DNA of 64,000 nt from Achromobacter aegrifaciens (GTDB lineage Bacteria > Pseudomonadota > Gammaproteobacteria > Burkholderiales > Burkholderiaceae_B). The stretch is from NCBI RefSeq assembly GCF_902859735.1, contig NZ_CADIJY010000002.1:496001-560000 (forward strand). The letters are read 5' to 3'. Position numbers and translations under genes: made by a program. Position 1 is the first letter of the stretch. Each line of letters starts with the position of its first letter. The notes beneath the pieces are model-generated. The model was not told the origin of the DNA. It saw only the letters and a program-made list of their open reading frames with translations, and made no database searches. This document shows, piece by piece, positions 51,846-64,000 of this stretch.

Positions 51846-53618
51846 TCAACCGGCCCACCATTGCTTGATGGTCGCGCGTAAGGCCGCGCCCGCCGCGCCG
51901 CCCTCTTCCTTGCGCAGCGCCTGGAAGTACGCGGCCACCTGCCTGGCCGGGATGTGCGGCGGCAAGGGCGGCATCTCGGGGTCGGTCACCATTTCCAGCA
52001 CGACCGGACGGGTTGCCGCCAAGGCTTGATCCCAGGCGTCTCCCACGGCGTCCGGGCTGTCCACCCGTATGCCCTCCAGGCCTAACAGGCGGCCGTACTC
52101 CGCATAGGAAAGCTGGGGCAGCCATTGCGAATCCGCGAACCTGGGGTCGCCGCCCATGACGCGCTGCTCCCAGGTGACCAGATTCAGGTCGCCGTTGTTC
52201 AGGACCATGACGATCAGGGTCGGGTTGGCCCAGTCCTTCCAGCGGTGGGCGATGGTGATCAGCTCGTTCATGCCCAGCATCTGCATGGCGCCGTCTCCGA
52301 CCAGCGCAATGACGGGCCGATCCGGATGCGCCAGCTTGGCGGCAAGCGCATAAGGCACGCCGCAGCCCATGGTGGCCAGGCCGCCCGATACCGAGCCCAT
52401 CATCCCTTCGCGCAGCGCGATGTCGCGCGCGTACCAGTTCGCCGCCGAGCCCGAGTCGCAGGTCAGAATGCTGCGCGGCGGCAGCCGTTTCGACAGTTCC
52501 AGGAAGGGTCGTTGCGGATTCAGCGGCTTGGCCTGCACCATTGCGCGGGCCTCCACGGTTTCGTGCCAGCGCGCGACCTTGGCCTCGATGCGTTCGCGCC
52601 AGCGGCGCGCGGTCTTGGGCTGCAATAAGGGAATCAGCGCCTGCAGGGTCAGCCGGCTGTCGCCGACCAGGCCAAGTTCCACGGGATAGCGCAGGCTGAG
52701 CTTGCGGCCGTCCAGATCGATCTGCACCGCCCTCGCCTGTCCCGGCGGCGGCAGGAATTCCGAATACGGGAACGACGTGCCCACCATCAGCAAGGTGTCG
52801 CACTCGTTCATCATGTCCCAGCTGGGCTGCGTGCCCAGCAATCCGATGCAGCCCGTGACGTACGGCAGGCTGTCGGGCACCGCCGCCTTGCCCAGCAGCG
52901 CCTTGGCCACGCCAGCGCCCAGCAGTTCAGCGGTCTGGCGCACTTCCGCGCCAGCCTGCAGCGCGCCCGCCCCGACCAGCATGGCGACCCGTTCGCCGCG
53001 GTTGAGGATGTCGGCGGCATTGCGCAACGCAGCCTCGCCGGGTACGCCGGCATGCGAGGTCAAGCCTATGCCCGTCGGCACGGTGCCATGTTCGCGGGCG
53101 GGCTTTTCCACCGCCGGCAAATCCTGCACATCGTTTGGAAAAATGACGCAGGTCACGCTGCGCCGCTCCAGGGCGATGCGCATGGCGCGGTCGATCATGT
53201 GGCGCGCCTGTTCGGCGGTCGCGGCCATCTGCACGTAATCGTGCGCCACGTCCTTGAACAGGCTGATCAGGTCGACCTCCTGCTGGTAGTCGCCGCCCAG
53301 GGCGCTGCGGGCTTGCTGGCCGACCAGGGCCACGACAGGCTGATGGTCCAGCTTGGCGTCGTACAGGCCGTTCAATAAGTGAATGGCGCCTGGACCGGAG
53401 GTCGCCAGGCAGACCCCGGCCTGGCCGGTGAACTTGGCGTGGGCGCAGGCCATGAACGCGGCGGCCTCTTCGTGGCGGGCCTGGACGAACTCCAACGGCT
53501 CCTGGGTGCGGCCGAATGCGCCGATCAGGCCATTGATGCCGTCCCCTGGGTAGCCGTAGATCCTCCTGACCCCCCATTGCGACAGCCGTTCCAGCACAAA
53601 GTCCGCCACAGTCTTCAT
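51846..53618 (-). CDS. ThDP-dependent pyruvate oxidase/acetolactate synthase-like enzyme
   Basis: 590 residues from the ATG at 53618 with GGGAG. Three-domain ThDP fold: pyrimidine domain with catalytic Glu50 in RHEEAAAFMA, middle domain, and PP domain with GDGAMQMLGMNELITIAHRWKDWANPTLIVMVLNN (residues about 440-475, quoted in part). Overall closest to pyruvate oxidase PoxB or related thiamine-requiring enzymes; no clear C-terminal membrane-binding helix is visible. Products cannot be told apart by eye. Divergent from glgA. Confidence 0.87.
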   Translation of the reverse strand: MKTVADFVLERLSQWGVRRIYGYPGDGINGLIGAFGRTQEPLEFVQARHEEAAAFMACAHAKFTGQAGVCLATSGPGAIHLLNGLYDAKLDHQPVVALVGQQARSALGGDYQQEVDLISLFKDVAHDYVQMAATAEQARHMIDRAMRIALERRSVTCVIFPNDVQDLPAVEKPAREHGTVPTGIGLTSHAGVPGEAALRNAADILNRGERVAMLVGAGALQAGAEVRQTAELLGAGVAKALLGKAAVPDSLPYVTGCIGLLGTQPSWDMMNECDTLLMVGTSFPYSEFLPPPGQARAVQIDLDGRKLSLRYPVELGLVGDSRLTLQALIPLLQPKTARRWRERIEAKVARWHETVEARAMVQAKPLNPQRPFLELSKRLPPRSILTCDSGSAANWYARDIALREGMMGSVSGGLATMGCGVPYALAAKLAHPDRPVIALVGDGAMQMLGMNELITIAHRWKDWANPTLIVMVLNNGDLNLVTWEQRVMGGDPRFADSQWLPQLSYAEYGRLLGLEGIRVDSPDAVGDAWDQALAATRPVVLEMVTDPEMPPLPPHIPARQVAAYFQALRKEEGGAAGAALRATIKQWWAG

Positions 53619-53650
53619 TCGATGCTCCCGCGTTTGCCTGCATTCCGACA

Positions 53651-53695
53651 GAACGCCTGAATCAGCAATTGCCGTTCCCGGCGTTCGAACGCCTG
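53651..53695. promoter_or_regulatory. Palindrome and repeat in the divergent glgA promoter region
   Basis: GAACGCCTG occurs at 53651-53659 and 53687-53695. The second is the right part of a perfect 14-base palindrome, GGCGTTCGAACGCC (53680-53693). The spacer between the TPP enzyme (start 53618) and glgA (start 53780) is the only place for both promoters, so this is a candidate regulator site. Confidence 0.45.
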
Positions 53696-53779
53696 CGACG
53701 GTGCCGGCGCGGGCACGGCGCTTGCGGATGAAATCCCTGCGGCGGACGCGCTCGACGATCCGCCTAAAAGGGAGTTGGC

Positions 53780-55336
53780 ATGACAAAGATTCGAACCCTG
53801 GTAGTGGCGGGTGAAGCGTTTCCCCTGGCGAAGACGGGCGGCCTGGGGGACGCCATAACGGGCATGGCGCGCGGGCTGTGCGAAGCCGGCGTGCCCGTGA
53901 CGGTGCTGCTTCCGGCCTACCGCGGCGTGCGCCAGCGGCTGGAGCGCTTGCGGGTAGTGGCGCCGCTGCACAACCTGCCGGGCGGCGAAGCGCAGCTCCT
54001 GGCGGGGCATTGCCCGCAGTCGGGGTTGGACTTCCTGCTGCTGGAAAACGACGCGCTTTATGACCGGCCTGGCATCTATCTGGACGAAGACAACCGCGAG
54101 CACGCCGACAATGCGCTGCGCTACGCGGCGCTGGCCCATGCGGCGGTGCGCGTGGCGGGCGGCCTGCCCGGCATCGCGCGGCCGCAACTGCTGCATGCGC
54201 ACGACTGGCACGCCGGACTCGTGCCGCTGTTGCTGCGGGAATACGGCCCGGGCGACGTCAAAAGCATCATGACCATCCACAACCTGGCGTTCCAGGGACA
54301 GTTCCCGATGGAATGCGCCGCCGCCCTGGGCATCCCTGAACGCTACCGCAACGACGAAGCCGCCGGCGCCTGGGGCCGCTTGAATTTTCTCAAGACCGGT
54401 ATCCGCTACGCCGACCGCGTCACCACCGTCAGCCATACCTACGCCCGGGAAATCCTGACGCCCGCCTTCGGCTGCGGGCTGGAGGGGCTGCTGCGGCGGC
54501 GCGCCGCCGATCTGGTGGCCATCCCCAACGGCATCGACAACATGGTGTGGAATCCGGTGCGCGATCCGCATCTGGGCTCATTGCGGTTCTCGGCGCGCGA
54601 CCTGGGCCGCAAGGCTCGCTGCAAGGCGGCCCTGCAGCGCGAGTTCGAGTTGCATGAGGACGCCGAAGCCGTGCTCCTGGCGATGGGCAGCCGGCTGACG
54701 GAACAGAAGATGGCGGACGTCGCCGCGCAGGCCTTGCCGCAGGCGCTGGAACGCCACCCGCGCCTGCAGGTCGCGATTCTTGGCCAGGGCGACCGCCGCC
54801 TGGAAGAGGCCCTGAAACTGCTGTGCGCGCGCTTTCCCGGGCGCTGCGCCACCCGCATCGGCTATGACGAGGCAGTGGCGCACCGGCTGCACGCGGGCTC
54901 CGACATGCTGCTGCACGGCAGCCGCTTCGAGCCGTTCGGCCTGACGCCTCTGTACGCGATGCGCTACGGCTCCATCCCGATAGGCTCGCGAGTGGGCGGC
55001 ATGGCCGACACGATCGACGATCCCGGGCCGCGCGCGCCGCTCTCGGCAATGGCCGGGTCCAACGGCTTGCTGTTCGACGGCGACGACCCTGCGGGCATGG
55101 CCGCGGCCATCGCCCGCGCCCTGAGCTTGCGCGAGGACGCCATGCTCTGGCGCACCATGCAGCGCAACGCCATGAGCGCGGATTTCAGCTGGCGCGCCGC
55201 CGTGGCGCCCTACGCCGAGCTCTATCGCGCGCTGGCCGATACCGGCAGGAGGCCTCGCGTGCCAACCGTGGCCGAGGTGGCCGCCCTGCGCGCTGGCCAG
55301 CGTTCTGGCGGACCGTTGCCCGCGCCCGCAGTCTAG
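53780..55336 (+). CDS. glgA: Glycogen synthase GlgA
   Basis: 518 residues, ATG with AGGGAG five bases before. GT5 family: KTGGLGDA (18-25) for the sugar nucleotide, HAHDWHAGLVPLL, IPNGID and FEPFGLTPLYAMRYGSIPI near 385. It elongates alpha-1,4-glucan from ADP-glucose. In organisms with GlgE, this type of synthase can instead make maltose-1-phosphate (GlgM role is the related GT4); this GT5 protein is more likely the classic synthase. First gene of the operon with glgE, treS-pep2 and glgB. Confidence 0.93.
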   Translation: MTKIRTLVVAGEAFPLAKTGGLGDAITGMARGLCEAGVPVTVLLPAYRGVRQRLERLRVVAPLHNLPGGEAQLLAGHCPQSGLDFLLLENDALYDRPGIYLDEDNREHADNALRYAALAHAAVRVAGGLPGIARPQLLHAHDWHAGLVPLLLREYGPGDVKSIMTIHNLAFQGQFPMECAAALGIPERYRNDEAAGAWGRLNFLKTGIRYADRVTTVSHTYAREILTPAFGCGLEGLLRRRAADLVAIPNGIDNMVWNPVRDPHLGSLRFSARDLGRKARCKAALQREFELHEDAEAVLLAMGSRLTEQKMADVAAQALPQALERHPRLQVAILGQGDRRLEEALKLLCARFPGRCATRIGYDEAVAHRLHAGSDMLLHGSRFEPFGLTPLYAMRYGSIPIGSRVGGMADTIDDPGPRAPLSAMAGSNGLLFDGDDPAGMAAAIARALSLREDAMLWRTMQRNAMSADFSWRAAVAPYAELYRALADTGRRPRVPTVAEVAALRAGQRSGGPLPAPAV

Positions 55337-55360
55337 GCTCGCCCACAGGAGGAACCGCAG

Positions 55361-58300
55361 GTGCCCACAGCCCCGCCTATCCATCCCCACGCTCCCCTGC
55401 GCCTCTACCACGCCCGTGGCGGCGCAACCGGGGACGTCCGCGCCCGTGGCGGCGAGCTGGGGCCGGCCCTTTATTCACGCCTGCGGCAACGCGGATTCAA
55501 TGCCTTGCTGATGCCGGCGCCCTGGCTGTCGGGGCCGGAAGGCGCTTCGCCCGCCCCGCTGGATGCCGATAGCGCGCTTTTGGCAGGCAAGCGCGTGGCC
55601 ATGGCCGACTGGATCGCGCACGCAGCCGGGCAGCTTGCCGAACATGGCCTGGCCCTGTACCTCGATATCGTCATGGACCGCTGCGCCATTGGCGCCGTAG
55701 CCGACACGGCGGGCCCCGGCTGGTACCAACCGCCCGCCGAAAACCCCGCGCGCGATCCGCGCATGAGCATCGACGTGCGCGAGGCGCTGCACTTGCGCCC
55801 GGGGCCGCCACCGCCCGGCTTTGTGCAGGCCTGGAGCACGCGGCTGAAGCGGTGGACCGAACGCGGCGCCGCAGGCTACGTCTTTCACGCGCCGCAATGC
55901 CTGCCGGCCCAGGATTGGGCGGCATTGGCAGCGGCAGTGGGCGGCCCGGATCGCACCGCGCAATTGTTTGCCTGGGCGCAGGGACTGACGCCCGAGTCGC
56001 TGGCGGCCCTGCGCGGCGCGGGTCTGGACGGCCTGTGCTCGTCCTTGCCCTGGTGGGACTACAAGTCCGGCTGGCTGGCGGAGGAAGATGGCAGGCTGCG
56101 CGCCATCGCACCCGTCATCGCTTCGCCGCCGCGCGTGGCCCCGGACAAGCGCGGCGCCTGGACCGCGGCGCTATCCGCGGACGTCCTCATGTTCGACGAC
56201 GAGGACGATGCCCGGTTGCCCGACGTAGCCGAGGCCAATCGCTGGTTTGAACAAGCCGGATTGCGCGGCCCGCTGCGTCTGGCCGGCGGGCGCGACGGCC
56301 ACTGCACCCTGCTGCTGCGCGACTGCGCGGCCGGCACGGCCGTACTGGCGCTCAATCCTTCGGATACGGAGGAGGCTAGCGTGGATTGGGACGCGTTGGC
56401 GCCGCTGCTGCCGCCGGCCGATTTCCTGTCCGAAGGCGTGCCGGACGGCCTGGCGCTGCAAGGCAATGCCATTGCGCCCGCCGGTTGCGCCATGTATCTG
56501 CTCGAACCCACGCATCCGGTGCGCGAAGCCTCGCGCCACGTGGCGCGCCGCATGGATGGCGCCATCAGCCAGCGCATCGTGGTCGAGCAGGTCAGTCCGA
56601 CCGTGGATAGTGGCGCCTTCCCCATCAAGAGCATCCCGCATGAGCGGATTCCCGTCAGCGCCGACATCTACATGGACGGCCATGAACTGCTGGCCGCAGA
56701 ACTGCGCTGGCGCGCGGCGGATGAAAGTTCGTGGCGCGCCGCGCCCTTCACGCGCGGCTTGAACGACCGCTGGGAAGCCTCGTTCCGTCCGCGCCGCATC
56801 GGGCCGCACGAGTTCGTGGTGCACGCCTGGCTCGACGCCTGGCAGACTTTCCGCCATGACCTGGAGGTGAAACACCAGGCCGGCGTGGACCTGCGCCTGG
56901 AAGTGGAGGAAGGCCTGCTGATGCTGCGCGCAGCGCTGGCGCGCGCCCGCAACGCGTCGCACCCCGGCGCCATGAGGTTGCGCGAGACCCTGCAAAAGTT
57001 CGCCAAGGCCACCGAAGGCGAGCTGGCTGCGCCCACACCGCAACAGATCGATGCACTGCTGGACGAAGACCTGGCCGGCACCATGCGCGAACTGGACGAC
57101 CGCCCTTTCGAATACGTCAGCCCCGCGCCCTATCCGGTCTGGGTGGATCGCAGCCAGGCCTGCCACGCCAGCTGGTATGAGCTGTTTCCGCGCTCGCAAT
57201 CCATGCAGCCCGGCCAGCACGGCACCTTCGACGATGTGATCGCACGGCTGCCAGATGTGCGCGAGATGGGATTCGACGTGCTGTATCTCCCGCCCATACA
57301 CCCCATCGGGCAACGCAACCGCAAGGGGCGCAACAACAGCCTGCGCGCCGAGCCCGGCGATGTGGGCAGTCCCTATGCCATCGGTTCGGCCGAAGGCGGG
57401 CACGACGCGGTTGAACCGCTGCTGGGCGGACTGGACGGGTTCCTTAGGCTGGTGGATGCCGCCCGCGCCCACGGCATGGAAGTGGCGCTGGACTTCGCAA
57501 TCCAGTGCTCGCCGGACCACCCGTGGCTGGCGCGGCACACGGACTGGTTCTCCTGGCGTCCGGATGGTTCGCTGCGCTATGCGGAAAATCCGCCGAAGAA
57601 GTACCAGGACATCGTCAATGTCGCCTTCTACGGCGCCGCCGCGCGCCGCGCGCGCAAGCTGACCCTGTGGCGCGCGCTGCGCGACGTGGTGCTGTTCTGG
57701 GTGCAGCATGGCGTGCGCACCTTCAGGGTCGACAACCCGCATACCAAGCCGCTGCCATTCTGGCAGTGGCTGATCGCCGAGGTCCATGCCCAGCATCCCG
57801 ACGTGATCTTCCTGTCCGAAGCCTTCACACGGCCCAAGATGATGTACCGGCTGGCGAAGATCGGCTTTACCCAGTCCTACACCTACTTCACCTGGCGCAA
57901 TGACAAGGCGGAACTGGAATCCTACCTGGAGGAAGTCTCCACGCCGCCCGCCGCCGATTTCTTCCGCCCGCACTTCTTCGTCAACACGCCGGACATCAAT
58001 CCCTACTTCCTGCAGTCCTCGGGCCGCCCGGGCTTTCTGATACGCGCCGCGCTGGCGGCGCTGGGATCCGGCCTGTGGGGCATGTACAGCGGCTTCGAGC
58101 TGTGCGAGTCGGCGGCCTTGCCGGGCAAGGAGGAATACCTGGACTCCGAAAAGTACGAATTGCGCCAGCGCGACTGGTTTGCGCCGGGCAACATCCGCGC
58201 GGAGATCACCCGCCTGAACCAGATCCGGCGGACCAACCCGGCGCTGCAGAGCCATCGGGGCCTGACCTTGGTGCATAGCGGCAACGACCGCGTGCTGGCG

Positions 58301-58543
58301 TTCTGCAAGTCCACGCCTGGCCGCGGCAATTTCATCCTCGCGGCCATCAGCCTGGATCCTTTCCAGCAGCAGGCGGCGCGCATCGAGGCGCCCTTCTGGC
58401 TGTTCGGCGAGGCCGACACGGGCCGGCTGATCGCCGAGGACCTGCTGGCCGAGCGCAGCGAGCCATGGCAGGGGCAGATCCGCGAACTGACCCTGCATCC
58501 CGATCAACCCTATCGCGTGTGGCGCTTGTCGCTGCATGGATGA
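55361..58543 (+). CDS. glgE: GlgE maltosyltransferase with long N-terminal extension
   Basis: 1060 residues from a GTG at 55361 with AGGAGG eight bases before. The GlgE core starts near residue 405 (RIVVEQVSPTVDSGAFPIK) and has nucleophile Asp791 in FRVDNPHTKP and acid Glu820 in LSEAFTRPKMMY. It transfers maltose from maltose-1-phosphate to glucan. Typical GlgE is about 660-700 residues; the first about 400 here look like a decayed GH13 barrel (GFNALLMPAPWL, GYVFHAPQCLPAQD) lacking the usual catalytic Asp. It may bind substrate or dimerise. 24 bases after glgA. Confidence 0.92.
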   Translation: MPTAPPIHPHAPLRLYHARGGATGDVRARGGELGPALYSRLRQRGFNALLMPAPWLSGPEGASPAPLDADSALLAGKRVAMADWIAHAAGQLAEHGLALYLDIVMDRCAIGAVADTAGPGWYQPPAENPARDPRMSIDVREALHLRPGPPPPGFVQAWSTRLKRWTERGAAGYVFHAPQCLPAQDWAALAAAVGGPDRTAQLFAWAQGLTPESLAALRGAGLDGLCSSLPWWDYKSGWLAEEDGRLRAIAPVIASPPRVAPDKRGAWTAALSADVLMFDDEDDARLPDVAEANRWFEQAGLRGPLRLAGGRDGHCTLLLRDCAAGTAVLALNPSDTEEASVDWDALAPLLPPADFLSEGVPDGLALQGNAIAPAGCAMYLLEPTHPVREASRHVARRMDGAISQRIVVEQVSPTVDSGAFPIKSIPHERIPVSADIYMDGHELLAAELRWRAADESSWRAAPFTRGLNDRWEASFRPRRIGPHEFVVHAWLDAWQTFRHDLEVKHQAGVDLRLEVEEGLLMLRAALARARNASHPGAMRLRETLQKFAKATEGELAAPTPQQIDALLDEDLAGTMRELDDRPFEYVSPAPYPVWVDRSQACHASWYELFPRSQSMQPGQHGTFDDVIARLPDVREMGFDVLYLPPIHPIGQRNRKGRNNSLRAEPGDVGSPYAIGSAEGGHDAVEPLLGGLDGFLRLVDAARAHGMEVALDFAIQCSPDHPWLARHTDWFSWRPDGSLRYAENPPKKYQDIVNVAFYGAAARRARKLTLWRALRDVVLFWVQHGVRTFRVDNPHTKPLPFWQWLIAEVHAQHPDVIFLSEAFTRPKMMYRLAKIGFTQSYTYFTWRNDKAELESYLEEVSTPPAADFFRPHFFVNTPDINPYFLQSSGRPGFLIRAALAALGSGLWGMYSGFELCESAALPGKEEYLDSEKYELRQRDWFAPGNIRAEITRLNQIRRTNPALQSHRGLTLVHSGNDRVLAFCKSTPGRGNFILAAISLDPFQQQAARIEAPFWLFGEADTGRLIAEDLLAERSEPWQGQIRELTLHPDQPYRVWRLSLHG

Positions 58544-58561
58544 CCCCGCACGCCCATTGCC

Positions 58562-61911
<3,350 letters not shown>

Positions 61912-61915
<4 letters not shown>

Positions 61916-64000
61916 GCCAGGACATGCCCGCAGGCGGCAGCATCAGCCCCATAGCGCCCGTCGAACTGGCCGCCTTGGCCAGCGGCCTGCACAGCGACCC
62001 CTATGCCTTCCTGGGGCCGCACGACGGCGAAGTGCGGGTGTATGCCCCGGGCGCGCGGGCCGTGGCGGCGCTGGACGGCGACGTCGCGCGCATCCCCTTG
62101 CGCGAACAGGGCCAGGGACTGTTTCTTGGACGCGTTCCTTACGCCCGCCCCGGCGACGGCGCCTCGTACCGTCTGGCGATCCAATGGCCCGACGCCGAAC
62201 AGATCACCGCCGACCCCTATGCCTTCGGCACCCTGCTGGAAGACGGCACGCTGGAGGAGCTGGCGCAAGGCGCATGGCGCAGCGTGGGAACGGCCCTGGG
62301 CGCGCGCCTGATGGAAGTCGACGGCGTGGCCGGCCTGCGCTGCGCGGTATGGGCGCCGAACGCGCAACGCGTGGCGGTGGTGGGCGATTTCAACGCCTGG
62401 GACAGCCGCCGGCACGGCATGCGGCTGCGGCACCGCGCCGGCGTCTGGGAGATCTTCATCCCGGACGTGCAGGCCGGCGAACGCTACAAGTTCGCAATCA
62501 CCGACCGCGCCGGCAACCTACGGCTCAAGGCCGATCCGCTGGCGCGACGGAGCGAAGCGCCGCCTGCCACCGCCTCGGTGGTGGAAGACGGCGCCGACTA
62601 TCCGTGGCAAGACCAGGCCTGGATGGCGCAGCGGCGCACGCGCCAGTCCACGGACGCGCCGCTGTCCATCTACGAAGTGCACGCCGGGTCCTGGCTGCCT
62701 GACGAACCGGAATCGCACGCCTGCATCTGGGACCGGCTGGCCGACAAGCTGCCGGCCTATGCCCGCGCCATGGGGTTCAGCCATGTGGAGCTGCTGCCCG
62801 TCATGGAGCATCCTTTCGGCGGGTCCTGGGGTTATCAGCCGCTGGGCATGTTCGCGCCCGCGGCCCGCTATGGTCCGCCCGCCGCATTCGCCCGTTTCGT
62901 CGACCGCTGCCACCACGCAGGCATCGGCGTCATCCTGGACTGGGTGCCTGCGCACTTCCCGGACGATGCGCATGGCCTGGCCCGCTTTGACGGCACCGCG
63001 CTCTACGAGTACGAGGATCCGCGCGAAGGCTATCACCCGGACTGGCACACCATGGTCTACAACCTGGGCCGCACGGAGGTGCAGGCCTTCATGATCGCCA
63101 GCGCGCTGCATTGGCTGCAGCGCTTCCATGTCGACGGCCTGAGGGTGGACGCGGTCGCGTCCATGCTCTATCGCGACTACAGCCGCCAGCCCGGCCAATG
63201 GATCCCCAACCGCTACGGCGGCCGGGAAAACCTGGAGGCGGTGCAGTTCCTGCAGGCGCTCAACGGCACTGTGCGCCACGAAGTGCCGGACGCCATCATG
63301 GTCGCCGAGGAATCGACGGCCTGGCCCGGCGTCACCGCGCCGATCGCCGACGGCGGGCTGGGCTTTCACTACAAATGGAACATGGGCTGGATGCACGACA
63401 CCTTGCGCTACCTGTCCGAGGACCCCGTACACCGCAAGCATCACCACCACGACATCACCTTCAGCATGGTGTATGCGTACAGCGAGCGCTTCATCCTGCC
63501 TCTATCGCACGACGAAGTGGTGCACGGCAAAGGATCGCTGCTGGCCAAGATGCCGGGCGACGCGGCCGCCAGGCTCGCCAACCTGCGCGCCTACCTCGGC
63601 TTCATGTGGGCTCATCCGGGCAAGAAGCTGCTCTTCATGGGCGGGGAAATGGCCCAGCCCAGGGAATGGAACCACGACGTACGTCTGGATTGGGACCTGC
63701 TGGACCGTCCCGGCCATCTGGGCATACAGCGGCTGGTTGCAGACTTGAATGGCCTGTACCGCGGGGTGCCGGCGCTGCATGCGCTGGACGCCGACCCGGC
63801 GGGCTTCGCCTGGACCATCCTGGACGACCGCGACAACAGCGTGGTCGCATTCATCCGCAGCGACGGCGTCCATCACGTGCTCGCGGTCGCCAATTTCACG
63901 CCGGTGGCGCGGCACGACTACCGCATCGGCGTGCCGCGGGCCGGCCGCTGGGCGGAAAAGCTGAATACCGACGCCACGCACTATGGCGGATCCGGCCAGG
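61912..64000 (+). CDS. glgB: Glycogen branching enzyme GlgB, cut by window edge
   Basis: 696 codons are visible from the ATG at 61912; the 3' end lies outside. The N-terminal CBM48-like region (about 20-220: [41 protein letters not shown]) precedes the GH13 barrel. Nucleophile Asp413 in [14 protein letters not shown], acid Glu466 in VAEESTAWP, and [14 protein letters not shown] are intact. It introduces alpha-1,6 branches in the glucan made by GlgE or GlgA. Start overlaps the treS stop. A normal GlgB is about 730 residues, so only the last about 35 are missing. Confidence 0.95.

Overview
The window reads as about 64 kb of chromosome from a high-GC betaproteobacterium. The best fit is Alcaligenaceae (Achromobacter/Bordetella type). 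This rests on codon use, the TctA/TctB transporter, the SelT-like selenoprotein homologue with Cys, the KfrA-like protein and the general gene mix; no rRNA or marker gene is present to prove it. I see no tRNA or rRNA gene, CRISPR array, insertion sequence or prophage. Many genes overlap by ATGA or lie a few bases apart, so operons are easy to define.

Positions 1-12.4 kb hold mostly single genes or pairs: a DUF6644/DUF6152 pair, an APC permease, an exported methyltransferase-like protein, a HipBA-type toxin-antitoxin pair with repeated operator-like sites, a lipoprotein LD-carboxypeptidase next to a divergent pseudouridine synthase, an AI-2E family permease, an MltF-type lytic transglycosylase, and a divergent KfrA-like / tyrosine recombinase pair that share two palindromes.

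Positions 12.4-26.5 kb hold a membrane diguanylate cyclase, a 45-residue peptide gene, a GFA-type zinc protein, TctB-TctA, a Rdx (SelT-like) protein, a Bcr/CflA MFS pump, an enoyl-CoA hydratase homologue, ChrA, an orphan RstB-like histidine kinase, an AhpD-like protein, a MocR regulator divergent from a GNAT-azoreductase operon, and a Cys-rich exported protein.

Positions 26.5-41.4 kb are one 15-kb run of minus-strand genes: two outer-membrane barrel proteins, an exported formylglycine-generating enzyme (FGE), MoxR ATPase, DUF58, DUF4381, BatA-, BatB/C- and BatD-like proteins, an exported HAD phosphatase, an exported arylsulfatase with a CTAGR site, and a membrane spermidine-synthase-like protein. 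The FGE should mature the sulfatase; why both sit with a MoxR/von Willebrand factor A (vWA) system is the most interesting open question here.

Positions 41.6-46.9 kb hold a YoaE-type TerC/CBS/CorC protein with a clear terminator, and an mgtC operon that has a long hairpin-rich leader, a small MgtC-associated protein, and an unlisted 35-codon single-pass membrane peptide just before mgtC that resembles MgtR in layout. A fused-ATPase ABC subunit without permeases follows.

Positions 47.0-64 kb look like a stress/envelope and alpha-glucan block: ybhP-clsB-ybhN, a DUF748 protein, DUF883 and small disordered proteins, a pyruvate-oxidase-like TPP enzyme, and divergently glgA-glgE-treS/maltokinase-glgB (GlgE pathway, trehalose to branched glucan). 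glgB runs off the right edge.
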